From contig DEWY01000004.1 of the NCBI GenBank assembly GCA_002363865.1, positions 124,001-188,000 on the forward strand: a DNA stretch of 64,000 nt, in the 5' to 3' direction. Numbering within the stretch: the first letter of the stretch is position 1; the number at the start of each line of letters is the position of its first letter. The notes below the pieces were generated by a model. It ran no database searches. It saw only the letters and a program-made list of their open reading frames with translations, and had not been told where the DNA came from. Position numbers and translations under genes: made by a program. Positions 52,655-60,678 of the stretch are shown here, piece after piece. This DNA is from Caulobacteraceae bacterium UBA3198. Its GTDB lineage: Bacteria; Pseudomonadota; Alphaproteobacteria; Caulobacterales; Caulobacteraceae.

Positions 52655-53338
52655 TCAGGGCGTCCAGAGAACCCGCACCGGGACGCGGTCCTGGGTCAGA
52701 AGCGCGGCGACCGGCAGGTCAGCGCCGGCGAGGGCGCGCTCAACAACCCGCCGTTTCTCCGCGCCAGCGACCAGAATGAGAATAGACTTGGACTGTAACA
52801 ACGCCGCCAGGGTCAGGGTGATCCGCGGAAGGGGCGGATCGCCGATCGCCTGATCGAACCCCAGGCACATCCGCCCCCCATCCGGGTCCATGGCGGCCTC
52901 CAGCCCGACGGCGCCTGGGATCAGCGAGGCCACATGGCCATCTGGTCCCATGCCCAGGAGGGTGGCGTGGAAGGGCGCTAGCGCCGCGACCTCGGCTTCG
53001 GCCGCCGCGGCGCAGGCGGCGGCGTCAGGCGCCTCGCGCCAGAGGGGGATGAACCGGGCCGCCGCCGCCTGAGCGTTCAGGAGCCGCGAAACCACCAGTC
53101 CCTGGTTGGACGCCGGATGGTCGGGGGGGATGAACCGCTCGTCCGACAGGGTGACGTCCACCCGGCTCCAGTCCAGGGCGGTCTGGCTCAGCCGGTCATA
53201 GACCAGCCCTGGCGAGCGTCCGCCGGTGACCACCAGCCGGCCGCGTCCTCCGCCGGCGATGGCCGCCGAAAGGGCCTCGACCACGGCGCTGGCCGCAGCG
53301 TCCGCCAGGGCTTCAGGGGTCCCGAAGGTCTCGATCAT
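52655..53338 (-). CDS. pgl: 6-phosphogluconolactonase
   Basis: 227 residues. VVTGGRSPGLVYDRLSQ is the phosphate loop, VTLSDERFIPPDHPASNQ the conserved active-site strand, and LLGMGPDGHVASLIPGA the GMGPDGHxASLFPG signature. It hydrolyses 6-phosphogluconolactone. zwf, which usually heads this operon, is not present on either side; pyk lies 57 bases upstream on the same strand instead. Confidence 0.94.
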   Translation of the reverse strand: MIETFGTPEALADAAASAVVEALSAAIAGGGRGRLVVTGGRSPGLVYDRLSQTALDWSRVDVTLSDERFIPPDHPASNQGLVVSRLLNAQAAAARFIPLWREAPDAAACAAAAEAEVAALAPFHATLLGMGPDGHVASLIPGAVGLEAAMDPDGGRMCLGFDQAIGDPPLPRITLTLAALLQSKSILILVAGAEKRRVVERALAGADLPVAALLTQDRVPVRVLWTP

Positions 53339-53395
53339 GCCCCCTTCTAGTCCCTTGGCCGCAGCCTTGCAGCCCCAACCGGACGGGACGGCGGC

Positions 53396-54814
53396 CTATC
53401 GGCGTGGAACGTGGGCCAGGCGCAGGATGTTGGCGGCGCCGGGCGAGCCCATGGGCAGACCGGCCAGGATCAGGATGCGGCGCCCCGCCGCCGCCAGGCC
53501 CAGGTCCCGGGCGATCTCGGTGGCGATCTTGGCCAGGGACTCAGAATCCGTCGGCTGGGGCACGACGCGGGCCTCCACCCCCCAGGTCAGAGCCAGGCGT
53601 CGGGCGACCTCCACATGGGGTGTGAGCGCCAGGGCCGGCTGCAGGGGCCGTTCGCGGGCCAGGCGCAGCGCCGTCTGGCCGGTGGTGGTGAAGCTCGCCA
53701 GGCAGACGATGGACGGCCCTTGCGCGGCCCGGCCGGCGGCGGCCACCAGGGCGTCGGCGTCGGCGTCCTCGATAGGATACTCCGCCGCCATCAGCTCGGG
53801 CCAACGGGGGTCGCGCTCCACCCGGCAGATGATGCGGTCCATGATCGACACCGCCTCCAGGGGAAAATCCCCGGCGGCGGTTTCGGCCGACAGCATCAAG
53901 GCGTCGGCGCCCTCATAGACCGCGCCCGCCACATCGGAGGCCTCGGCCCTCGTCGGCGTCGGCGCGCTGGTCATGGATTCCAGCATCTGGGTGGCGACGA
54001 TCACCGGCAGGCCCCGGGTGCGGCAGGCGCGGATCAGGGCCTTCTGCACCACCGGCACGTCCTCGGGCGCCAGCTCCACCCCAAGGTCGCCGCGGGCCAC
54101 CATCACCCCGTCACAGAGGTCGAGAATCTCGTCCAGGGCGTCCAGGGCGGCGGGCTTTTCGATCTTGGCCAGGACCGCGGCCCGACCCTGGACCAGCTGG
54201 CGCAGCTCGGCCATGTCGGCGGCCCGCTGGACGAAGGACAGCGCCACCCAGTCCACCCCCTGATCCAGGGCGAAGGCCAGGTCCTTGCGGTCCTTGGGCG
54301 TCAGGGCCGGGATGGGGATCGGGTGGCCGGGCAGGTTCAGGCCCTTGTGGTTGGACAGGGTCTCGCCGACCACCACCTCGGTCTCGGCGAAGTCCTTGCC
54401 GTGGCGCACCACCCGCAGGCGCACCCGGCCGTCGTCGATCAGGATGTCGGCGCCGACCTTCACCGCCGCCAGGATTTCCGGATGCGGCGCGCAGACCCGT
54501 GTCGCGTCGCCGAGGGCGGGGTCGAGATCGAGGCGAAAGGCCTGCCCGGGGCGGATCGAGACCGGCCCGTCGGCGAACCGACCCAGGCGCAGCTTGGGGC
54601 CCTGCAGGTCGGCCAGCACGGCGAGCGGCCGGCCGACGGCCGCCTCGGCGCCGCGCACCGTGGCGATGGCCTGGGCGTGATCCTCGTGCGCCCCGTGGCT
54701 GAAATTCACCCGGAAGACGTCGGCGCCCGCCCGGGCCAGGGCCTCGATCTGCTCAGGGCTGCGGCTGGCGGGGCCCAGTGTGGCGACGATACGGGCGCGT
54801 CGGGCTCGAATCAT
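53396..54814 (-). CDS. pyk: Pyruvate kinase
   Basis: 472 residues. RIVATLGPASRSPEQI, RVNFSHGAHEDH, DLQGPKLRLG, VLAKIEKPAALDALDEI with the catalytic Lys, DGVMVARGDLGVE, VIVATQMLESM and the C-terminal TTTGQTALRLARERP domain are all typical. It makes pyruvate and ATP from PEP. Being 57 bases upstream of pgl on the same strand, it may be co-expressed with the Entner-Doudoroff genes, coupling upper and lower halves of the pathway. Confidence 0.95.
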   Translation of the reverse strand: MIRARRARIVATLGPASRSPEQIEALARAGADVFRVNFSHGAHEDHAQAIATVRGAEAAVGRPLAVLADLQGPKLRLGRFADGPVSIRPGQAFRLDLDPALGDATRVCAPHPEILAAVKVGADILIDDGRVRLRVVRHGKDFAETEVVVGETLSNHKGLNLPGHPIPIPALTPKDRKDLAFALDQGVDWVALSFVQRAADMAELRQLVQGRAAVLAKIEKPAALDALDEILDLCDGVMVARGDLGVELAPEDVPVVQKALIRACRTRGLPVIVATQMLESMTSAPTPTRAEASDVAGAVYEGADALMLSAETAAGDFPLEAVSIMDRIICRVERDPRWPELMAAEYPIEDADADALVAAAGRAAQGPSIVCLASFTTTGQTALRLARERPLQPALALTPHVEVARRLALTWGVEARVVPQPTDSESLAKIATEIARDLGLAAAGRRILILAGLPMGSPGAANILRLAHVPRR

Positions 54815-54939
54815 GGGTTCCCCGTTTGGCCGTGGACCCCGCACGGGGCCAAGATGGCGGTGAGTCGCTTGGCGCGGCCAGGTCCACAGCTTAGCAAACG
54901 GCGCCCGCACGCCGTCGAGAATAAAGAGGACGCAGACCC

Positions 54940-54975
54940 ATGCGACATAACTCCCGCGAGGCCCAGCTCCTGTGA
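54940..54975 (+). CDS. Possible 11-codon leader peptide before the GH15 gene
   Basis: ATG begins a frame reading MRHNSREAQLL and its TGA overlaps the GTG start of the GH15 gene (GTGA), like the real operon junctions here. AGAGGA lies about 8 bases before the ATG, whereas the GTG has no clear ribosome site of its own. It may feed translation of the enzyme by coupling. It is short enough to be chance. Confidence 0.4.
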   Translation: MRHNSREAQLL

Positions 54976-56768
54976 TCCAGACCCTGGACCTGTTTCCCAT
55001 CGGCAACTGTTCGGCCAGCGCGCTGATCGACCGGCATGGGCGTTTCGTCTGGGGCTGCGTGCCCCGGGTGGATGGCGACCCCTTCTTCTCGGCGCTGCTC
55101 AGCGACCGCGATCCCGCTGACCGGGACGTCCAGGGCCTGTGGGATATCCAGGCCGACGGCCTGGCCCAGACCCGTCAGGCCTATCTGCGCAACACCCCGA
55201 TCGTGCGCACCGAGCTGACCAACAAGGACGGCGAGAGCCTGGAAATCCTCGACTTCGCCCCCCGCTACCGGCAGTTCGGACGGATCTACCGGCCCATGGC
55301 CATGATCCGGCTGATCCGGCCGATCAACGGCGCCCCGCGCATCCGCATCCGCATGCGGCCCAGCGTCAACTGGGGCCAGGCCGCCGCCCGTCAGACCACT
55401 GGCTCCAACCACATCCGCTATGTGGGCGGCCCAACCACCATGCGGCTGACCACCAACGCCCCGGTGAGCCACATCACCGAGGAGCGGCTGTTCCGACTGG
55501 AAGAGCCCATCGCCATGTTCCTCGGCCCCGATGAGGGGTTCGACGCCGATGTGATGGCCACCACCACCCGGATGCTGACCGAGACCACCCACTACTGGCG
55601 CGAATGGGTCCGCACCCTGTCGGTGCCGCTGGAGTGGCAGGAGGCGGTGATCCGCTCGGCCATCACGCTCAAGCTCTGCGCCTATGAGGAGACCGGCGCC
55701 ATTGTCGCGGCGCTCACCACCTCGATCCCCGAGCATGCGGAGTCCGGCCGCAACTGGGACTATCGCTACTGCTGGCTCAGGGACGCCTACTACGTGGTCC
55801 AGGCCCTGACCCGCCTGGGCGCCGCCGACATGCTGGAAAACTACCTGGCCTATCTGCGCAACCTGGTGGCCGAGGCGGGCGGGGGCCATGTGCAGCCGGT
55901 CTATGGGGTCGGGCTGGAGCCAGGCCTGACCGAGAAGATCGCCACCGCCCTGCCCGGCTATCGCGGCATGGGGCCGGTGCGCATCGGCAACCAGGCCCAC
56001 GAGCATCTGCAGCACGACGTCTATGGGCAGATCATCCTGTCCACCGTCCAGGCCTTCTTCGATGAGCGCCTGTTGCGGCCGGCCACGGTGGAGGATTTCC
56101 GCGCCCTCGAACCCGTCGGCGAGCGGGCCTATGAGGTCTACGCCACGCCCGACGCCAGCCTGTGGGAGTTCCGCGGCCGGGAGGCGATCCACACCTATTC
56201 GGCGGTGATGTGCTGGGCGGCCTGCGACCGCCTGGGCAATGCGGCCGTGCAGCTGGGCCTGCTGGAGCGGGCGGCCCTGTGGAACGCCCGGGCCGATGAG
56301 ATGCGCAAGGTCATCGAAGCGCGCGCCTATAACGAGGAGCTCGGCCGCTACGCCGCCACCTTCGACGGGGACGAGCTGGACGCCAGCCTCTTACAGCTGG
56401 TGGACGTGCGCTTCACCCCGGCCAGCGACCCGAAGATGGCCGCCACCATCGCAGCCGTGGAGACGGGCCTGCGGCGGGGCCCCTACATGCTGCGCTACGC
56501 CCTGCCCGACGACTTCGGCGAGCCCAAGACGGCCTTCAACATCTGCACCTTCTGGCTGATCGAGGCCCTGCACCTCTGTGGCCGCAGCCAGGAGGCCCGG
56601 GAGCTGTTCGAGGAGATGCTGACGCGGCGCACGGCCGCAGGCCTCCTGTCGGAAGACATCTCCTTCGACGGGGATGAGCTATGGGGCAACTATCCCCAGA
56701 CCTATTCCCTGGTCGGGCTGATCAACTGCGCGACGCTGCTATCCAAGCCCTGGGCGGCGGTGCGCTAA
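54972..56768 (+). CDS. Glycoside hydrolase family 15 (glucoamylase/trehalase-like)
   Basis: 598 residues, beginning LDLFPIGNCSASALIDRHGRFVW, typical of bacterial GH15. The first 230 residues are a beta-sandwich. The (alpha/alpha)6 barrel contains NWDYRYCWLRDAYYVVQ and GNQAHEHLQHDVYGQ, and EDISFDGDELWGNYPQTYSL near the end holds the second catalytic Glu. It releases glucose from alpha-glucans or trehalose; many proteobacterial relatives act on trehalose. Glucose would feed the glk/ED operon divergently encoded next door. No signal peptide, so it is cytoplasmic. Confidence 0.9.
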   Translation: MIQTLDLFPIGNCSASALIDRHGRFVWGCVPRVDGDPFFSALLSDRDPADRDVQGLWDIQADGLAQTRQAYLRNTPIVRTELTNKDGESLEILDFAPRYRQFGRIYRPMAMIRLIRPINGAPRIRIRMRPSVNWGQAAARQTTGSNHIRYVGGPTTMRLTTNAPVSHITEERLFRLEEPIAMFLGPDEGFDADVMATTTRMLTETTHYWREWVRTLSVPLEWQEAVIRSAITLKLCAYEETGAIVAALTTSIPEHAESGRNWDYRYCWLRDAYYVVQALTRLGAADMLENYLAYLRNLVAEAGGGHVQPVYGVGLEPGLTEKIATALPGYRGMGPVRIGNQAHEHLQHDVYGQIILSTVQAFFDERLLRPATVEDFRALEPVGERAYEVYATPDASLWEFRGREAIHTYSAVMCWAACDRLGNAAVQLGLLERAALWNARADEMRKVIEARAYNEELGRYAATFDGDELDASLLQLVDVRFTPASDPKMAATIAAVETGLRRGPYMLRYALPDDFGEPKTAFNICTFWLIEALHLCGRSQEARELFEEMLTRRTAAGLLSEDISFDGDELWGNYPQTYSLVGLINCATLLSKPWAAVR

Positions 56769-56775
56769 AGCCGCC

Positions 56776-58224
56776 TCACCCCGCCGGCGGCGGGGTGAAG
56801 CCGCGGACGTTCTCGTCGATGGCCTGGGCCAGAGACAGGAGCCGGGCGTCGGTCCCATGGCCCCCGATCAGCTGGGCGCCCACCGGCAGGCCGTCGGCGG
56901 CGATCCCGGCTGGCAGGGTGGTCGCCGGCAACAGGCAGGCCGTGGCCAGCGCGATCCAGCCCAGCATGGTGATGTAGGGCGCGCCGCCCCCGTCGGAGAA
57001 TTTCAGCCGCCGTGAGGCGAACGAGCCCTGGCTGTGGGGGAAGGCCGTGCTGGGCGCGATGGGCGCGAGGATGGCGTCATAGCCCTCGAACACCGCCTCC
57101 ATCTCCCGGCGCAGACGCGCCCGGATGGCGTCGGCCGCCAGCCAGTCCCGGTGGCGGGCGGTATAGGCCATCACCGTGCCGGCCCAGGAGAAGGGCCCGG
57201 CGCCCCGGCTCCGCGCGAACCGGGCGGCCGGGCGCATCAGCTCCATGCGGCGGATCTGGCTCTCGGGCATATCGGCGCCGACGATGGAGCCCAGCAGCAG
57301 CAGATAGGCCTCCAGCAGGGTCTCCACATCCACCGGCGGGGAGATCACCTCGACCTGGGCGCCGGCCGCGGCCAGCTCCACGCTGTAAGCCTCCAGCACT
57401 GCCCGAACCTGCGGGTCCAGCGGCAGGCCCGGCGCCTCGAGCCAAAGGCCGATGCGGGCCTTGGTCAGGTCGGCCGGGGGGGCCTTGGGCGAGACCCCGC
57501 CATCGGCGATCACCGACAGGAGCAGCCGCAGATCCCGGGCCGAGCGAGCCATGGGGCCGATGACGTTCAGGTCCGGTTCCTGCCAGGAGCCGGGCTTGGG
57601 CGGCACATGGCCATGCTGGGGGGTGAGCGCCCAGGTGGGCTTGTGCGAGAAGACCCCGCAGAAATGGGCCGGCACGCGCAGGGACCCGCCGATGTCCGAG
57701 CCGATCTCCAGGGCCGTGACCCCGGCGGCCAGGGCTGCGGCCGCCCCGCCGGACGATCCGCCCGGCGTACGGCTCACGTCCCAGGGATTGTTGCTGGTCC
57801 CGTAGAGGCCATTGAAGCTCTGCCAGTCCCCGGCCATGACCGGCACATTGGTCTTGCCCCAGATCACGGCGCCGGCTCGCCTGGCCTGAGCCACAACCGC
57901 GGCGTCCTCGGCCTGACGGCGGCGGAAGGCCTCCAGCCCCGACGAGGCCGGCATGCCGCTGACGTCCAGGGTGTCCTTGATGGTCATGGGCAGACCGGCC
58001 AGCGGCCCCAGCGCCCCGCCCCGGGCCCGGATGTCGTCAATGGCCTTGGCCCGCTCCAGGGCCCGCTCCAGATCGGCGGCGACCACGGCGTTCAGCCGTC
58101 GGTGGGTCTGTTCGTGCCGGGCCAGGGTGAGCTTCAGCAGCTCCACGGCGGTAACCCGGCCAGAGGCCAGCAGCGCCAGCTGGCCCGAGGCGTCGAGGCT
58201 GAGCAGGTCGAGATCGCCGCTCAC
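56776..58224 (-). CDS. Amidase signature family hydrolase
   Basis: 482 residues. The Ser-cisSer-Lys triad is intact: Lys in LPMTIKDTLDV near 82, cis-Ser in TPGGSSGGAAAALAAG near 158, and nucleophile Ser in GSDIGGSLRVPAHFCG near 180. It hydrolyses an amide; similar annotations range from fatty-acid amide to aryl-amide hydrolases. The GTG start overlaps the dapB stop (GTGA), so the gene rides in the dapB transcript. Convergent with GH15, 7 bases apart. Confidence 0.9.
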   Translation of the reverse strand: MSGDLDLLSLDASGQLALLASGRVTAVELLKLTLARHEQTHRRLNAVVAADLERALERAKAIDDIRARGGALGPLAGLPMTIKDTLDVSGMPASSGLEAFRRRQAEDAAVVAQARRAGAVIWGKTNVPVMAGDWQSFNGLYGTSNNPWDVSRTPGGSSGGAAAALAAGVTALEIGSDIGGSLRVPAHFCGVFSHKPTWALTPQHGHVPPKPGSWQEPDLNVIGPMARSARDLRLLLSVIADGGVSPKAPPADLTKARIGLWLEAPGLPLDPQVRAVLEAYSVELAAAGAQVEVISPPVDVETLLEAYLLLLGSIVGADMPESQIRRMELMRPAARFARSRGAGPFSWAGTVMAYTARHRDWLAADAIRARLRREMEAVFEGYDAILAPIAPSTAFPHSQGSFASRRLKFSDGGGAPYITMLGWIALATACLLPATTLPAGIAADGLPVGAQLIGGHGTDARLLSLAQAIDENVRGFTPPPAG

Positions 58225-59015
58225 CGGGCGGCCTCAGCGGCGCGCGATTTCAATCCCAGCACATCCTGCATGTCATAGGCGCCCGGCGGCTGCCGCACGG
58301 CCCAGAGGCCGGCCTCCACCGCGCCGCGGGCGAACAGGCTGCGGTCCCGGGCCGAGTGCGACAGGGTCAGGATCTCGTCATCGGCGGCGAAGACCACCGA
58401 ATGCTCGCCGATGATGCCGCCGCCGCGCATCACCGAATAGCCGATCTCGCCGTCGGGCCGCGCGCCGGTGATCCCGTCCCGGGCGGCCCGCGCCACCGTC
58501 TCCAGGGCCACATTGCGCCCGTCCGCGGCGGCCTGCGCCAGCATGATCGCCGTGCCGGACGGCGCATCGACCTTGCGCCGATGGTGGGCCTCGAAGACCT
58601 CGATGTCGTAGTCTGAGGCCGCCAGGGCCCGCGCGGCCTGGGCCACCAGGCCCAGCAGCATGTTGACGCCCAGGGAGAAGTTGCCCGCCCGCACGATGGG
58701 AATGGCCTTCGCCGCCTGATCGATCACCGCGATCTGGTCGGCGTCAAAGCCGGTGGAGCCGATCACCAGCGCGATATCGCCCCGGGCGGCGCACACCTGG
58801 GCCAGTTCCACCGACGCCTGAGGCGTGGAGAAGTCCACCACCACCTGGGCGGCCGCCAGCGCACTGGCCTGATCCACCAACCGGGGATCGTCGGCGCCCG
58901 GCCGATCGAAACAGGCGAAGACGCCGGCGTCGGAGCGGGCCTCCAGCACGGACACCACCGCCTGGCCCATCCGGCCAAGGGCGCCTGAGACAGCGAAACG
59001 AACAGGTGCGGTCAG
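58221..59015 (-). CDS. dapB: 4-hydroxy-tetrahydrodipicolinate reductase, probable CTG start
   Basis: About 264 residues. The NAD(P)-binding VRFAVSGALGRMGQAV, VVDFSTPQAS, IGSTGFDADQ, and EAHHRRKVDAPSGTA (the DapB signature) and GEHSVVFAADDEIL are present. It makes tetrahydrodipicolinate for lysine and peptidoglycan. The first ATG in frame would cut off the glycine-rich strand, and a TGA closes the frame 15 codons further out. Between them only a CTG is a plausible start, with GGAGAG 6 bases upstream, so I take CTG. A sequencing error is the alternative. It forms an operon with the amidase. Confidence 0.88.
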   Translation of the reverse strand: MTAPVRFAVSGALGRMGQAVVSVLEARSDAGVFACFDRPGADDPRLVDQASALAAAQVVVDFSTPQASVELAQVCAARGDIALVIGSTGFDADQIAVIDQAAKAIPIVRAGNFSLGVNMLLGLVAQAARALAASDYDIEVFEAHHRRKVDAPSGTAIMLAQAAADGRNVALETVARAARDGITGARPDGEIGYSVMRGGGIIGEHSVVFAADDEILTLSHSARDRSLFARGAVEAGLWAVRQPPGAYDMQDVLGLKSRAAEAAR

Positions 59016-59125
59016 GACGGTCTCTCCGAAGGCTCACGCGACGCAAGGCAGCGAATGTCGCCCCTGGGCGGGCGCGGTCAAGGGCGGAGCTTGCGCGGAG
59101 GCGGGGGCGGAGGCAGGCGGGGCGC

Positions 59126-59533
59126 TTAGGCTCCCGCCAGCCAGTCCTCGCAACGCAAGCCGTCGACCCGGCGAAACTCTGACAGATTGCCGGTGATCAC
59201 GGTCAGGCCCCGGCTGCGCGCGTGGCCGGCGATCAGGAGGTCATAGCCGCCGATCATCTCCCCCCGGGCCTCCAGATTGGCGCGGATATCGGCGGCGTGG
59301 TCGGCGGCGGCGGCGTCGAAGGCCAGCACCTCCAGCCGTGCGGCGAACCGCTCCACTTCGTTTCGATTGTGCGCCGGCCGCGCCGACTTGGCCGCCCCGT
59401 GCAGCAGCTCGGTCATCACGATGGTGGAGATGCAGAGGCTGTCGGCCTCCAGATTGAACCGCTCGCGAACCTGCGGCGGCCGGTCCCGCAGCATCCGGAT
59501 GCAGAGATTGGTGTCGAGCAGGTAGCGCAGCAT
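59126..59533 (-). CDS. vapC: VapC-family PIN-domain toxin
   Basis: 135 residues with all PIN acidic residues: YLLDTNLC (Asp7), MTELLHG (Glu near 42), GGYDLLIAGHA (Asp near 98) and ITGNLSEFRRVDGL. VapC toxins cleave RNA, typically initiator tRNA or rRNA. It starts immediately after the vapB stop, without spacing, as is normal for antitoxin-toxin pairs. It is followed by a 110-base gap before dapB. Confidence 0.93.
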   Translation of the reverse strand: MLRYLLDTNLCIRMLRDRPPQVRERFNLEADSLCISTIVMTELLHGAAKSARPAHNRNEVERFAARLEVLAFDAAAADHAADIRANLEARGEMIGGYDLLIAGHARSRGLTVITGNLSEFRRVDGLRCEDWLAGA

Positions 59534-59755
59534 TCAGAACGGCTCGCGGCCCTGCGCCGCCGGCTGATCCCGCTCGCCCAGATCCACGCCGGGCGCATCG
59601 AAGAAGTCGTCCCAGATGGCGTCGGCCGGCACGATGACCCGCCGCTTCCCATCCCGCAGCACCGCCACGGCCCGCACGCTATCTGGAAAGGCCACGTCCT
59701 TGGGCAGGCGCACAGCCTGGGAGCGGTTGGACTGAAAGAGGGTCGTGCGGGTCAT
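59534..59755 (-). CDS. vapB: VapB-family antitoxin
   Basis: 73 residues. The AbrB-like swapped-hairpin start is TTLFQSNRSQAVRLPKDVAFPD, the classic VapB DNA-binding motif with SQAVRLP; the C-terminus DDFFDAPG is toxin-binding. It neutralises VapC and represses the operon, by a perfect palindrome 13 bases upstream. Confidence 0.93.
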   Translation of the reverse strand: MTRTTLFQSNRSQAVRLPKDVAFPDSVRAVAVLRDGKRRVIVPADAIWDDFFDAPGVDLGERDQPAAQGREPF

Positions 59756-59767
59756 GGGCGGCCTCGT

Positions 59768-59790
59768 GGGATATACAGAAGGTATATCCC
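59768..59790 (-). promoter_or_regulatory. VapB operator
   Basis: GGGATATAC, five bases, GTATATCCC is a perfect 9-bp inverted repeat 13 bases before the vapB start. It is AT-rich within GC-rich DNA and probably overlaps the -10 region. Confidence 0.8.
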
Positions 59791-59817
59791 GCCGCGGGGC
59801 GGATCAAGCGGCCGGTC

Positions 59818-60084
59818 TCAATAGTGATAGCGGCATTGGGCGATTTCGAGCTGCTGGGCGGCGCCCGCGCCGCTCACCCGGTAGACGAGCCGGTCCTCCA
59901 GGGTGATCCGGCGGGACCACCACCCTTTCAGATCGCCGCGAAGGGGCTCAGGCTTGCCTGTGCCCTGGAACGGCGTGCGCATGCACTCCTTGATAAGGCC
60001 GTTCAGTCGCGCCAGCACATTGGCGTCGGTCTTCTGCCAATGGAGATAGTCGTCCCAGGCCTGGTCGGCGAAGACCAGCCTCAC
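59818..60084 (-). CDS. yoeB: YoeB/Txe-family toxin
   Basis: 88 residues of the RelE superfamily. RLVFADQAWDDYLHWQKTD at the start, LIKECMRTPFQGTGKPEPLRGDLKGWWSRRI and ending CRYHY match YoeB, including the late His/Tyr end. It cleaves mRNA on the ribosome. The GTG start overlaps the yefM stop (GTGA). It is the second complete toxin-antitoxin pair within 1.3 kb. A longer frame upstream is the antitoxin read in another frame. Confidence 0.92.
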   Translation of the reverse strand: MRLVFADQAWDDYLHWQKTDANVLARLNGLIKECMRTPFQGTGKPEPLRGDLKGWWSRRITLEDRLVYRVSGAGAAQQLEIAQCRYHY

Positions 60085-60335
60085 GGTTCGATAAGCTGCC
60101 GCTCTGAACCGGCGCCCGCGTCGAGCTGGGCGATCGCATCGGTAAGGCGCTGGGCGTTGGCCGGCCGGGAGACCAGATGCAGGGTCTCCTCCATCGCGTT
60201 CCAGTCGGCCAGCGAGACCATCACCACCGCCTCGCCGCGGGTGCGCGTCACAACGATCGGGGCGCGATCCTCCACGACCTTGTCCATCATCGTCTTCAGG
60301 TTCGCGCGGGCGTCGGAATAGGTGATCACATCCAT
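60081..60335 (-). CDS. yefM: YefM/Phd-family antitoxin
   Basis: 84 residues. MDVITYSDARANLKTMMDKV, APIVVTRTRGEAVVMVSLADWNAMEETL are the YefM/Phd signature, with a C-terminal toxin-binding tail. It neutralises YoeB and represses its own promoter. AGGAGG lies 5 bases before the ATG. The gene overlaps yoeB (GTGA). Confidence 0.93.
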   Translation of the reverse strand: MDVITYSDARANLKTMMDKVVEDRAPIVVTRTRGEAVVMVSLADWNAMEETLHLVSRPANAQRLTDAIAQLDAGAGSERQLIEP

Positions 60336-60359
60336 CGGTCGCCTCCTGTCCCCGCAGTA

Positions 60360-60377
60360 TGTACGAAACATCGTACA
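60360..60377 (-). promoter_or_regulatory. YefM operator
   Basis: TGTACGA-AACA-TCGTACA is a perfect 7-bp inverted repeat 25 bases before the yefM ATG. Its TGTAC cores resemble the known E. coli YefM-YoeB operator palindromes. Confidence 0.8.
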
Positions 60378-60678
60378 ATACAAGGTGGGCGGGAGCCCTA
60401 GGCTTCCGGCTGCGCCCAGAGCACGTTCCGGAGAGCGCTTGACGGGTTCAGTGGCCGACAATGTGATAGGGTGTGAGCTCCCATCCGCTCCCCTTGCACT
60501 ATTTGACCCGGCCGCTGTGCTCTCCTCATGGCGGCGATATGGTCGTGAACCTTGTCATCAAGGTCGAGACTGGCAAAATCCTTGGCAGTTGGTGCAAAGT
60601 GGGCGAAGGCCTGCTGCCTTGGCCACATTCTAGGCCATCACCGGTCTACCCGCCGGCCGCGCCGCAATAGATCGACTC
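60378..60678. other. Gene-free stretch between yefM-yoeB and the Abi gene
   Basis: No gene is supported here. GC content falls through the stretch toward the Abi gene. Short open frames exist on both strands (for example a 76-codon minus-strand frame with HFAPTAKDFASLDLDD), but none has a ribosome site or a family match. It may hold the Abi promoter or a remnant of a lost gene. TTGACGGG near 60443 followed by GTGATAGGGT is a weak promoter-like pair. Confidence 0.35.

Noticed and set aside
60398..60628. A 76-codon minus-strand frame before the Abi gene
   Set aside because: No ribosome site and no recognisable motif; possibly a remnant, but not supportable as a gene.
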